From positions 496,001 to 560,000 of the forward strand of contig CBDAQG010000001.1 in the NCBI GenBank assembly GCA_965198995.1: a stretch of 64,000 bases of DNA, given 5' to 3'. The first letter of the stretch is position 1; each line of letters opens with the position of its first letter. This DNA comes from CAXMMR01 sp965198995. Its GTDB lineage: Bacteria > Pseudomonadota > Alphaproteobacteria > Acetobacterales > Acetobacteraceae. The translations under genes were made by a program, and so were the position numbers. Shown here piece by piece: positions 46,823-55,701 of the stretch. The notes below the pieces were generated by a model that worked only from the letters and a program-made list of their open reading frames with translations, was not told the origin of the DNA and searched no databases.

Positions 46823-48442
46823 ATGCTGCAGATCGACGGGCTCACCTTTAACGCTTGGGGCCGGCGATTTTTCGATCGGGCGTCCGTCACCCTGCCGGCG
46901 CGGGCCAAGGTGGGGTTGGTCGGGCGCAACGGTGTCGGCAAGTCGACGCTGTTCAAGCTGATCAAGGGTGAGCTGCAGCCGGACAGCGGCGAGGTCGGCA
47001 TCCCGAAATCCGCCCGGCTGGGCGCCGTCGACCAGGAGCATCCGGCGACCGACGAGACGCTGCTGGACACCATCCTGGCGGCCGATGTGGAGCGGGCGCG
47101 GCTGCACGCGGAGCTCGAGACCGCCGAGCCGGAGCGGATGGGAGACATCTGGGGGCGGCTGATCGAGATCGACGCCGACACCGCGCCGGCGCGGGCGGCG
47201 GAGATCCTGAACGGGCTGGGGTTCTCGACCGAGGACCTGGCGCGGCCGATGGCGGAGTTCTCCGGCGGCTGGCGGATGCGGGTGGCGCTGGCGGCGGCGT
47301 TGTTCGCCAGCCCCGATTTGCTGCTGCTTGACGAGCCGACCAACTACCTCGACCTCGAGGGGGCGCTGTGGCTGGAGGCGCGGCTGGCGCGCTACCCGCA
47401 CGCGGCGCTGATCATCAGCCATGATCGCGAGCTGCTGAACAACTCGGTCGACGCGATCCTGCACGTCACCGAGCGACGGCTCGATCTATACGCCGGCGGC
47501 TATGATAGTTTCGAGAAGCAGCGCGCCGAGAAAATTCGGCTGCAGGCCTCGGCGCGGGCGCGGCAGGAGGCGGAGCGGGCGCATCTGCAATCCTTCGTCG
47601 ACCGGTTCCGCGCCTCGGCGGCCAAGGCGGCGCAGGCGCAGTCGCGGGTGAAGCGGCTGGCCAAGTTGGAGCCGGTGGCGACGACGGTGGAGGAGCGGGT
47701 GGCACCGTTCCTGCTGCCCTCGCCGGCGCGGCCGCTGGCGCCGCCGCTGATGCGGCTGGAGGGGGTGGAGATCGGCTATGGCGAGGCGCCGGCGACGCTG
47801 AGCCGGCTCAATCTCAGGCTCGACGTGGCGGACCGGATCGGGCTGCTGGGCGTGAACGGCGCCGGCAAGTCAACCTTCGCCAAGATGGCGGCCGGCGCGC
47901 TGCCGATCCGCTCGGGGCGGATGACGCGCGAGGGGCGGATCCAGGTCGGCTGGTTCCATCAGCACCAGATCGAGGCGCTGGACCCGGAGGCGACGCCGCT
48001 CGACATCATGCGCGAGGCGCGGCCGGCCGACAGCGACCAGTCGCATCGCTCGCGGCTGGCGAGCTTCGGCATCGCCTTCGACAAGCAGGGCACCACGGCG
48101 GAGAACCTCTCCGGCGGCGAGCGGGCGCGGCTGCTGCTCAACCTGGTGGCGATGGCCGCACCCCATCTGCTGATCCTGGACGAGCCGACCAACCATCTGG
48201 ACATCGACAGCCGGCGGGCGCTGCTCGACGCGCTCAACGACTACGAGGGGGCGGTGATCCTGATCACCCATGACCGCTCGCTGATGGAGCTGGTCGCTGA
48301 CCGGCTGTGGCTGGCGGCGGACGGGACGATCGTGCCGTTCGAGGGCGACATGGACGATTATGCGCGCTTCGTGCTGGAGCGGGCGAAGGGTGGTGCCGCG
48401 CCGTCGCAGGGGCGTGAGAAGAAAAAGAAGAAGAAAGCGTAG
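46823..48442 (+). CDS. ABC-F family ATPase (ribosome-associated type)
   Basis: 539 residues with two ABC domains and no membrane spans. Walker A motifs are GRNGVGKST (34-42) and GVNGAGKST; Walker B are LLLLDEPTNYLDL and LLILDEPTNHLDI, and an alpha-helical linker with many Arg/Ala lies between. The second signature is LSGGERARL; the first is degenerate (FSGGWRMRV). The tail is Lys-rich. It resembles the YheS/Uup branch, which acts on stalled ribosomes. Confidence 0.93.
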   Translation: MLQIDGLTFNAWGRRFFDRASVTLPARAKVGLVGRNGVGKSTLFKLIKGELQPDSGEVGIPKSARLGAVDQEHPATDETLLDTILAADVERARLHAELETAEPERMGDIWGRLIEIDADTAPARAAEILNGLGFSTEDLARPMAEFSGGWRMRVALAAALFASPDLLLLDEPTNYLDLEGALWLEARLARYPHAALIISHDRELLNNSVDAILHVTERRLDLYAGGYDSFEKQRAEKIRLQASARARQEAERAHLQSFVDRFRASAAKAAQAQSRVKRLAKLEPVATTVEERVAPFLLPSPARPLAPPLMRLEGVEIGYGEAPATLSRLNLRLDVADRIGLLGVNGAGKSTFAKMAAGALPIRSGRMTREGRIQVGWFHQHQIEALDPEATPLDIMREARPADSDQSHRSRLASFGIAFDKQGTTAENLSGGERARLLLNLVAMAAPHLLILDEPTNHLDIDSRRALLDALNDYEGAVILITHDRSLMELVADRLWLAADGTIVPFEGDMDDYARFVLERAKGGAAPSQGREKKKKKKA

Positions 48443-48600
48443 AAGGCCAGGGGCTTCGCCCCTGGACCCGATTAAAGGCGGAGCCTTTAAAATCCATTTG
48501 CTGGCTATGCCACACGGTTAAGCTCTAATCGGATGGGGTCTGGGGCCTCGGGCCCCAGCGGAGTCCAGAGGCAAGGCCTCTGGCCTTGCCTTCTCCTCCC
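48443..48600. repeat. BIME-like composite repeat, copy 13
   Basis: AGGGGCTTCGCCCCT, AAAGGCGGAGCCTTTAAAATCC, then GGGGCCTCGGGCCCC and CCAGAGGCAAGGCCTCTGG. The usual middle module is mostly missing. Confidence 0.78.
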
Positions 48601-48619
48601 GATCACGTCACCTGAGGCC

Positions 48620-50389
48620 ATGGCATCGCTCGCCCTGCGGAAACCTGGGGCGCGGATCAGCTCGCTGGCGGTGTTGCTGCCTTACCTGCGGCCGTATCGC
48701 TGGCGCGTGGCCGGCGCCGCGCTCGCGTTGCTGGTCACCTCGGGGCTGCTGCTCGGCATCGGGCAGGGGGTGCGGCGGCTGATCGACCGGGGTCTTGCGA
48801 GCGGCAGTGCGGCGCATCTTAATGCCACCTCGCTGGCGATGTTCGCCGTGGTCGCGGCGCTGGCCATCGGCACTGCGACGCGCTTCACCCTGATCGCCTG
48901 GCTCGGCGAGCGGGTGGCGGCGGACCTGCGGCGGGACATGTTCGACCGGGTGATCTGCCTCTCGGCGGCGTTCTTCGAGACGGCGCGGACCGGCGACATC
49001 CTCGCCCGCCTCACCGCCGACATCTCGGTGCTGCAGGCGCTGATCGGCTCGTCGGTGTCGCTGTGGCTGCGCTCGGCGATCCTGGTGGTCGGCGGCCTGG
49101 TGATGCTGGTGGTGACCAGCGCCAAGCTGGCGGCGATCGTGCTGCTGGTGATCCCGCTGGTGATGCTGCCGCTGGTGCTGTTCGGCCGGCGCGAGCGGCG
49201 GCTGTCGCGCCAGACCCAGGAGCGCATCGCCGACCTCGGCGCCTATGCCGAAGAGACGCTCGCGGGCTTGCGCACGGTGCAGGCCTTCACCCATGAGCCG
49301 GTGGACCGGGCGCGGTTTGGCGAGGTGGTCGAGCTGTCGGTCTCGACGGCGCTGCGGCGGATCGCCAGCCGCGCGGCGCTGCTGTTCGGGGTGATCCTGC
49401 TCGGCTTCGGCGCCATCGTGTTCGCGCTGTGGGTCGGCGGGCACGACGTGATCGCCGGGCGGATGAGCGGCGGGGCGCTGTCGGCCTTCGTGTTCTACGC
49501 GGTGGTGCTGGCGACGTCGGGGGCGCAGATGAGCGAGCTGTGGGGCGAGTTGCAGCGGGCGAGCGGCGCGGCGGAGCGGCTGGCCGAGCTGCTCGACGAG
49601 CGGCCGACGATCGCCGCGCCCGCCCATCCGGCGCGGCTGCCGGCGCGCGCCGAGGGGCGGGTGAGCCTGGAGGCGGTGACGTTCCACTACCCGGCGCGGC
49701 CCGACGCGGCGGCGCTGCGCGGCTTCTCGCTCGAGGTGCCGCCGGGGCAGACGGTGGCGCTGGTCGGCCCGTCCGGCGCCGGCAAGACCACGGTGCTGCA
49801 GCTGCTGCTGCGCTTCTATGACCCCGAGCGCGGCGTCGTGCGGCTGGACGGGGTGGACGTCTCGCAGCTCGACCCGGCGGCGCTGCGGTCGCGCATCGGC
49901 ATCGTGCCGCAGGACCCGGTGATCTTCAGCGCCAGCGCGGCCGAGAACATCCGCTTCGGCCGGCCGGAGGCGAGCGACGCCGAGGTGCGCGCCGCCGCCC
50001 GGGCCGCGCATGCGGACTTCCTCGAGGCGCTGCCGGCCGGCTACGACACCTTCCTCGGCGCCAAGGGCGTGCGGCTGTCCGGCGGGCAGCGGCAGCGGGT
50101 CGCCATCGCGCGGGCGATCCTGCGCGACCCGGCGGTGCTGCTGCTCGACGAGGCGACCTCGGCGCTGGACGCGGAGAGCGAGCAGGCGGTGCAGCAGGCG
50201 CTGGCCGTGCTGTCACGCGGGCGCACCACCGTGGTGGTCGCGCACCGGCTGGCCACCGTGGTGCGGGCGGACCGGATCGTGGTGGTGGAGGCGGGCGAGG
50301 TGGTCGCCACGGGCACGCATGCGGCCCTGATCACCCAGGGCGGGCTGTATGCGCGGCTGGCGGCGCTGCAGTTCGGGGTCGGGGCTTAG
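48620..50389 (+). CDS. MsbA/multidrug-type ABC exporter
   Basis: 589 residues from ATG. A six-helix exporter domain (to about residue 330) with EETLAGLRTVQAFTHE precedes an ATPase with GPSGAGKT, LSGGQRQRVAIARAI and VLLLDEATSALDAES. As a half-transporter it works as a homodimer. Sequence style is that of the lipid A/multidrug exporters of alphaproteobacteria; substrate unknown. Confidence 0.93.
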   Translation: MASLALRKPGARISSLAVLLPYLRPYRWRVAGAALALLVTSGLLLGIGQGVRRLIDRGLASGSAAHLNATSLAMFAVVAALAIGTATRFTLIAWLGERVAADLRRDMFDRVICLSAAFFETARTGDILARLTADISVLQALIGSSVSLWLRSAILVVGGLVMLVVTSAKLAAIVLLVIPLVMLPLVLFGRRERRLSRQTQERIADLGAYAEETLAGLRTVQAFTHEPVDRARFGEVVELSVSTALRRIASRAALLFGVILLGFGAIVFALWVGGHDVIAGRMSGGALSAFVFYAVVLATSGAQMSELWGELQRASGAAERLAELLDERPTIAAPAHPARLPARAEGRVSLEAVTFHYPARPDAAALRGFSLEVPPGQTVALVGPSGAGKTTVLQLLLRFYDPERGVVRLDGVDVSQLDPAALRSRIGIVPQDPVIFSASAAENIRFGRPEASDAEVRAAARAAHADFLEALPAGYDTFLGAKGVRLSGGQRQRVAIARAILRDPAVLLLDEATSALDAESEQAVQQALAVLSRGRTTVVVAHRLATVVRADRIVVVEAGEVVATGTHAALITQGGLYARLAALQFGVGA

Positions 50390-50707
50390 AAGGAAGGCCA
50401 GAGGCGCTGCCTTCGGGCTCCGCCGGGGGGCGCCCCCAGACCCGCATCCGTTAGCATCTTCTAAGAAGCTGCGGAAATACTGTGAGGGGTGAAATACAGC
50501 AAGATTTTCGGAGGGTCGGCAAAGCGGCAAGTCGCCCCATTTTGCGCCAGAGAGGTTGTTTGATCTCAACAGGTTATGAGAAATCTTGCCTTTAGGCAAG
50601 ATTTCCAGAACCGCCTCCGAGAGGCCTCGCCGAGAGGATTGCTAGCACGATGAGCGCGTCGTCTCATCGGTCATGGGGTCTGGGGCCCCGGGCCCCAGCC
50701 TCTGGCC
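50390..50707. other. Spacer with two BIME-like pieces and an A+T-rich hairpin
   Basis: Repeat modules flank it (AGAGGCGCTGCCTTCGG and GGGGGGCGCCCCC near 50400-50440, TGGGGCCCCGGGCCCCA near 50680-50700). In between is an A+T-richer stretch with the perfect hairpin AAATCTTGCC-ttta-GGCAAGATTT at 50581-50604 and no T run. No credible gene is seen. Confidence 0.6.
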
Positions 50708-51652
50708 TTATGCTTCGATTGCCTTGACCGCCATCGCCACGGCGCCGGCTCGCGAGTGGGCGGCGCCGACGAAGCGGCGGACGTGGACGAAGACGGCGTC
50801 CGGCACGCCGCAGGCGGCGGCCAGGGCTTCGGCCTGCAGGCCGGCCCAGGCTTCGGGCAAAGGCAGGCGCTGCTCGAAGGAGCCGGGCTCGGGGGGCATG
50901 GTGTCGACCATCCAGTTGCCGTTGCTGACCGGGTAGACCGCGTAGAGCACCGGCAGGGCGTGGGCGAACACGGCGCCCTTCCAGGGCATGCCGTGCTCCA
51001 GCTCCAGGATGCGGGGGTCGGCGGAGGCGGCGTGGGCGGCGAGCACGATGGCGTCGGCGGCGTGCTTGCCGCGCAGCGCCTCGATGCGCCGGCGCAGCAC
51101 GCCGTCGACCAGCGCCGCGGCGGCGAGGAAGGCGGCGTCGGCGGCCGCATCGCCGTCGGGGCCGTCCCAGGCGGGGTTGCAGTCGCCGACCAGGCTGGGC
51201 AGCCCGAGCGAGTCGCGCGACGGGGCGACCCCGTTATCGACCTCGTCGATGCGGCGGATGACGGTCTCGTCGAGCTCGGCGGCGATGGCGGCGGCGTGGC
51301 TCGGATCGGCCAGGCTGGCGCGAAGGGCAGTGCGGCAGGCGGCGCCGCCGTGCACCTGCCAGACCAGGCCGGCGGCGCTGAACGGGGTGCCGTCGGGGCG
51401 GGTCGGGGCGCCGCGCTGGTGGTGGTCGAAGCGGGCGGCGGCCGGGTCGTGGATCAAGCCGACGTCGAACACCACGTCGCCCCGGGCGACCGTGGCCTGC
51501 GTGATCGCTGCCGCGTCGCGGGTGCGCAGCAGCCGGTGATCGTCGCCGGGACGCGCGACGCCGAGGGCGAGGCGCAGCGTGACGTAGGCGAACACCTCGT
51601 CGCAGTGGAACTTGCCGCTATGGGTGATCAGCAGCGGCGTCGTCTCGGGCAT
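50708..51652 (-). CDS. MYG1 family protein (UPF0160)
   Basis: 314 residues. THSGKFHCDEVFA near the N-terminus and FDHHQRG define the DHH-like MYG1 family; EVDNGV and the VYPVSNGNWMVD stretch are also conserved. Eukaryotic MYG1 is a 3'-5' exoribonuclease, so metal-dependent nuclease or phosphoesterase activity is expected here. It is flanked on both sides by repeat modules. Confidence 0.9.
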   Translation of the reverse strand: MPETTPLLITHSGKFHCDEVFAYVTLRLALGVARPGDDHRLLRTRDAAAITQATVARGDVVFDVGLIHDPAAARFDHHQRGAPTRPDGTPFSAAGLVWQVHGGAACRTALRASLADPSHAAAIAAELDETVIRRIDEVDNGVAPSRDSLGLPSLVGDCNPAWDGPDGDAAADAAFLAAAALVDGVLRRRIEALRGKHAADAIVLAAHAASADPRILELEHGMPWKGAVFAHALPVLYAVYPVSNGNWMVDTMPPEPGSFEQRLPLPEAWAGLQAEALAAACGVPDAVFVHVRRFVGAAHSRAGAVAMAVKAIEA

Positions 51653-51659
51653 GATCGGG

Positions 51660-51903
51660 TCCTATGAGAAAGGCCAGAGGCGTCGCCCCTGGACCCCATT
51701 AAAGGCGGAGCCTTTAAAATCCATTCCTTATTCATGATTCCCTGGCGCGATCGGTGCCGGCGGAGACAGGGTTTGAATGGCTTCGCCAAGTAAGGAAGAA
51801 GGCCTGGACCCTGACGGATGCGGGTCTGGGGGCGCCGCCCCCGTCGTGCGGATGCACGCTCGCGCGTGACGGGTCCAGGAGCAGGGCTCCTGGCCTTTCT
51901 TAC
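51660..51903. repeat. BIME-like composite repeat, copy 14
   Basis: Fills most of the 325-base space between the divergent MYG1 and helicase genes: CCAGAGGCGTCGCCCCTGG, AAAGGCGGAGCCTTTAAAATCC, the middle module with GGCTTCGCCAAGTAAGG, GGGGGCGCCGCCCCC, and CCAGGAGCAGGGCTCCTGG. A short extra segment (CACGCTCGCGCGTG) is inserted in the right part. Confidence 0.8.
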
Positions 51904-51977
51904 CTGACATGACGTGTCCTAGCCGGGCGAATGGTGTATCTTCTCCCGTCCCCTCCCGTTTGGAAGCACGCACGCTG

Positions 51978-54900
51978 ATGCCGCCTCGCTACTCGGCCGA
52001 CGATCTTCGCAGCCTGTTCGACTCTGCCACGCTGAGCCGTGCCCGCGCCCTCGTGCTGCTGCAGGCGGTGAGCGTGACGTTGGAGGGCGACGTTCTGGCG
52101 GCGCGGGTTGATCAGGGCGGAGTGCGGCGCGGCGTCAAGCTGCTGCCGGGCAAGGCCGGCAAGCTGGTGCGGCCGGTCGGCGAGGTGTTGGGCGGGGCGC
52201 GGTGCAGTTGCCGCCATCCCGGCTGCGTGCACGTCGCGGCGACGCTGCTGGCGGCGCTGGAGCGGTTTCCGCAGTTGCGGGCGGCCGAGCAGCCGAGCCT
52301 GCTGGGCGGGTTGGCCGACGGCAGCGCGCCGGAGCGGCGGCGGCTGGCCTTCGTGCTGTCGCCGAGCGAGGAGGCGGCGGCGGCGATCGAGGCGTGCTGG
52401 GTCGGCGAGGCGAGCGGCCGGGCGGAGCCGGTGGCGCCGCGCCGGCTGTCGATGGACCCGCTGGCGGGCCGCAATGCGCGGGAGCTGGCGCGGGCGTTGG
52501 GCGCGGGCGAGGCGGTGCGGACGGCGGTGCAGCCGGCGACGCTGGCGCAGGTGCTGCCGCTGCTGCTGCGCACCGGCAGCGCGTATTGGTGCGGGCTGGA
52601 GGTGGCGCTGGTCGAGGGGCCGGCGCGTGATCCGGAGGCCGGCAGCCTGCCGCCGGGCTCGGCGGTGCTGACCGGCGCCGAGGGCGCCTGGTATGTCGAC
52701 GGGGCGAGCGGGGCGCTGGGGCGCATCCAGGTGGCGCGGCCGCCGCCGCGGCTGCTGGCGCCCAAGCTGGTGGCGTCCAGGTTGGTGGCGTCCAGGCTGG
52801 CGGCGAAGGCTGGGCGGCGGGCGGCGCCGGCCAAGCGCGCGACCGGCGGCTCGGGGGTGAGCGGGCCGCTGCGGCCGGCGACCCAGCTCGAGGCGATCGA
52901 GGTGGAGCGGCCGCTGACGCCGGTGCTGCGGCTGTCCCGGGTGCGTGGCCAGGACGAGCTCGGCCGGCCGCAGGGCATGGAGGCGCTGCAGCTCACCTAC
53001 GCCTATGGCCCCGACGAGCTCGGCTGGGAGGAGGATGGGCAGTTCATGCCGGTGCGCGAGGCGGGGCTGTCCTGCTTCGTGCGGCGCGACGCGGCGGCGG
53101 AGACGGCGGCGGTGGCGAGCCTGACCGGCGACGGCTTCGTGCAGATGCGCATCGAGGTGGACGGCAGCTCGCGCGGGGCGCGGGTGTTCGTGCTGCGCGG
53201 CGACGACGCGGCGGAGCGCTGGCACGTGTTTCTCGCCGCCCGGGTGCCGGCGCTGGTCGAGGCCGGCTGGCGGGCGGAGATGAGCGAGGCGCTGGCGCCG
53301 GTGACCACCACGGCGGGCGCGGCGTGGGATCTGCGGGTCACCGACAGCGACGGCTTCGGCTTCTCGCTCGACCCGGGGATCGAGATCGACGGCGTGCGCC
53401 ACCCGCTGCTGCCGATCCTGGAGCGCATCCTGCAGCGCGGCGGCTACGAGGCGGCGCGGGTGACCGAGGGCGAGCTGATCACCTCGCTGCCGGACGGGCG
53501 GGTGCTGCGGCTGCCGGCTGAGCGCATCCGCCGCCTGCTCGCCATCATCGGCGACCTGGTGGAGGGTTCGGGCGGGCGCGACGATGGCGGGCTCGCTTTG
53601 CCGAAGAGCGAGGCCTCGACGGTGCTCGAGCTGGAGGACCTGCTGGCGCCGCGCTACGAGGAGGGCGCCACGATCGAGGCCTATGTCGGCCAGTTGCGCG
53701 GCGGCGACGCGATCCCCGACGCGGTGATCCCGGCCGGCTTCCGGGCGACCCTGCGCGATTATCAGCTGCACGGCGTGGCGTGGCTGCAGCACCTGGCGCG
53801 GCATGGCCTGGGCGGCCTGCTCGCCGACGACATGGGGCTCGGCAAAACGGCGCAGACCATCGCCCATGTGGCGATCGAGCATGCGACGGGGCGGCTTCAG
53901 GGGCCGGCGCTGATCGTTGTGCCGACCTCGCTGGTGGCGAACTGGCAGGCCGAGTTCGAGAAGTTTGCGCCGCATCTGGCGGTCACCGTGCTGCACGGCG
54001 CCGACCGGCATCGGGCAAGGCGGCACCTGGCCGGCAAGCACGCGGTGATCACCACCTACACGGTGCTGGCGCGCGACATCGCCGAGATGCGCGGCGTGCA
54101 CTGGCCGATGGTGGTGCTGGACGAGGCGCAGGCGATCAAGAGCCCGGACGCCAAGGCGACACGGGCGGTGTGCCAGTTGCGGGCGGGGCACCGGGTGTGC
54201 CTGTCCGGCACGCCGATCGAGAACAACCTCGGCGAGCTGTGGTCGCAGTTCGCCTTCCTGATGCCGGAGCTGCTCGGCGAGCGGGCGGGGTTTCAGCGCC
54301 GCTTCCGCACCCCGATCGAGAAGCGCGGCGACCCGGTGCGGCGCACCCAGCTGGTGCGGCGCATCCGGCCGTTCATCCTGCGGCGGACCAAGGGCGAGGT
54401 CGCGACCGAGCTGCCGCCGCGGCACACCATCCTGCGCCGGGTGACGCTCGCACCCGAGCAGCTCGAGCTCTACGAGATGATCCGGGCCAGCATGTCGGAC
54501 CGGGTGCGCGAGCAGGTGGCGGCGCGCTCGCTGGCGCAGAGCCGGATCGTGGTGCTCGACGCGCTGCTGAAGCTGCGGCAGGCGTGCTGCGACCCGCGGC
54601 TGGTCAAGCTGGCGTCAGGGCCGCGGGCGGAGCCGTCGAGCAAGCTCGAGACGCTGATCGAGATGATGGAGGAGATGATCCCGGAGGGGCGGCGCATTCT
54701 GCTGTTCAGCCAGTTCACCTCGATGCTGGACCTGATCAAGCCGCGGCTGGTGGCGGCGGGCATTCCGTTTGTCGAGCTGCGCGGCGACACGGTGGACCGG
54801 GCGCTGCCGGTGCGGCGGTTCGAGGCCGGCGAGGTGCCGGTGTTCCTGATCAGCCTCAAGGCCGGCGGGCGGGGGCTGAACCTGATCTCGGCCGATACGG

Positions 54901-55172
54901 TGATCCATTACGACCCGTGGTGGAACCCGGCGGTGGAGGACCAGGCGTCCGACCGGGCGCACCGGATCGGCCAGACCAAGTCGGTGTTCGTCTACAAGCT
55001 GATCGCCGCGGACACGGTCGAGGAGCGCATCCTCGACCTGCAGCGGCGCAAGGCGGAACTGGCGCAGATCGCGCTGTCGGATGACGGGGAGATCACCGGC
55101 GGGCTGGGCAGCCTGGATCAGGACGACGTCGACTTCCTGTTCGGCAACGCGGCGGCGAAGAAGGCGGCTTGA
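51978..55172 (+). CDS. SWIM-domain SNF2-family helicase
   Basis: 1064 residues from ATG (MPPRYSADDL). A SWIM zinc finger with Cys76, Cys78, Cys83 and His85 lies near the N-terminus. After a long middle region the SNF2 ATPase starts around residue 600 with LLADDMGLGKTAQT (Lys623), DEAQAIKS (715-722), and the C-terminal helicase lobe with LKAGGRGLNL and SDRAHRIGQTKSV. Such proteins remodel DNA- or RNA-polymerase-bound complexes. The middle region with repeated VASRLVA is variable. Confidence 0.92.
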   Translation: MPPRYSADDLRSLFDSATLSRARALVLLQAVSVTLEGDVLAARVDQGGVRRGVKLLPGKAGKLVRPVGEVLGGARCSCRHPGCVHVAATLLAALERFPQLRAAEQPSLLGGLADGSAPERRRLAFVLSPSEEAAAAIEACWVGEASGRAEPVAPRRLSMDPLAGRNARELARALGAGEAVRTAVQPATLAQVLPLLLRTGSAYWCGLEVALVEGPARDPEAGSLPPGSAVLTGAEGAWYVDGASGALGRIQVARPPPRLLAPKLVASRLVASRLAAKAGRRAAPAKRATGGSGVSGPLRPATQLEAIEVERPLTPVLRLSRVRGQDELGRPQGMEALQLTYAYGPDELGWEEDGQFMPVREAGLSCFVRRDAAAETAAVASLTGDGFVQMRIEVDGSSRGARVFVLRGDDAAERWHVFLAARVPALVEAGWRAEMSEALAPVTTTAGAAWDLRVTDSDGFGFSLDPGIEIDGVRHPLLPILERILQRGGYEAARVTEGELITSLPDGRVLRLPAERIRRLLAIIGDLVEGSGGRDDGGLALPKSEASTVLELEDLLAPRYEEGATIEAYVGQLRGGDAIPDAVIPAGFRATLRDYQLHGVAWLQHLARHGLGGLLADDMGLGKTAQTIAHVAIEHATGRLQGPALIVVPTSLVANWQAEFEKFAPHLAVTVLHGADRHRARRHLAGKHAVITTYTVLARDIAEMRGVHWPMVVLDEAQAIKSPDAKATRAVCQLRAGHRVCLSGTPIENNLGELWSQFAFLMPELLGERAGFQRRFRTPIEKRGDPVRRTQLVRRIRPFILRRTKGEVATELPPRHTILRRVTLAPEQLELYEMIRASMSDRVREQVAARSLAQSRIVVLDALLKLRQACCDPRLVKLASGPRAEPSSKLETLIEMMEEMIPEGRRILLFSQFTSMLDLIKPRLVAAGIPFVELRGDTVDRALPVRRFEAGEVPVFLISLKAGGRGLNLISADTVIHYDPWWNPAVEDQASDRAHRIGQTKSVFVYKLIAADTVEERILDLQRRKAELAQIALSDDGEITGGLGSLDQDDVDFLFGNAAAKKAA

Positions 55173-55182
55173 GGCCCCGGCC

Positions 55183-55341
55183 TCAGCCGACCTTGGCCCG
55201 GGCGCCTGCAATCAACGGCTCCAGCCAATCCGGCGCGGCCAGTTCAATGACGGCCAAGATCAAGGGGATGCCCACGATGGCAAAGAAGATCCAGTCGAAC
55301 CAGTGGTGATGTATTTCCAAAGCAACCGCGAGCTGCGACAT
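55183..55341 (-). CDS. Small single-span membrane protein (52 aa)
   Basis: An ATG with GGAGACCTC directly before it opens a 52-codon frame. The protein starts MSQLAVALEIHHHWFDW, then has a membrane helix IFFAIVGIPLILAVIEL, then AAPDWLEPLIAGARAKVG. It ends ten bases from the convergent helicase stop. The ribosome site, the helix and the clean ends support coding. No family recognised; the HHHW cluster at the membrane edge may bind metal. Confidence 0.6.
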   Translation of the reverse strand: MSQLAVALEIHHHWFDWIFFAIVGIPLILAVIELAAPDWLEPLIAGARAKVG

Positions 55342-55425
55342 GAGGTCTCCATAGCGTGACTGTGCTCGGCTATGGGCGCAGAAGGTCTTTTGAAAGCGAA
55401 GTCACGTTTGCGTCGCTCGCTCTGA

Positions 55426-55695
55426 AGGAAGGCCAGGGGCCTTCCCCCCGTGAGCCTCTCCACCTGCGCGTCCCGCAGTCGGAACCTTTGCTCACTCCGC
55501 CCCTGGGCCCCATTAAAGGCGGAGCCTTCAAAATCCATTTCTTAGCCATGATTCCGGGCCAAGATCGGTGGCGTGGGAAGCAGGATTATTTGGCTTCGCC
55601 AAGCAAGAAAAACTCCGGTTGACTTCTAACGGGTGCAGGTCTGGGGGCGCCGCCCCCAGCGAGGTCCAGGAGCAGAGCTCCTGGTCTGTCTTATT
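55426..55695. repeat. BIME-like composite repeat, copy 15
   Basis: Complete and slightly expanded composite between the small membrane protein and the beta-roll-like gene: a disrupted first palindrome, AAAGGCGGAGCCTTCAAAATCC, middle module with GGCTTCGCCAAGCAAGAA, GGGGGCGCCGCCCCC, and CCAGGAGCAGAGCTCCTGG. The remaining bases from 55342 hold nothing else that is recognisable. Confidence 0.8.
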
Positions 55696-55701
55696 TACGT
55701 C

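Noticed and set aside
51900..54425. 841-codon frame antisense to the SNF2 helicase
   Set aside because: His/Arg/Gln-rich complement of a well-supported gene; no motif and no partner.
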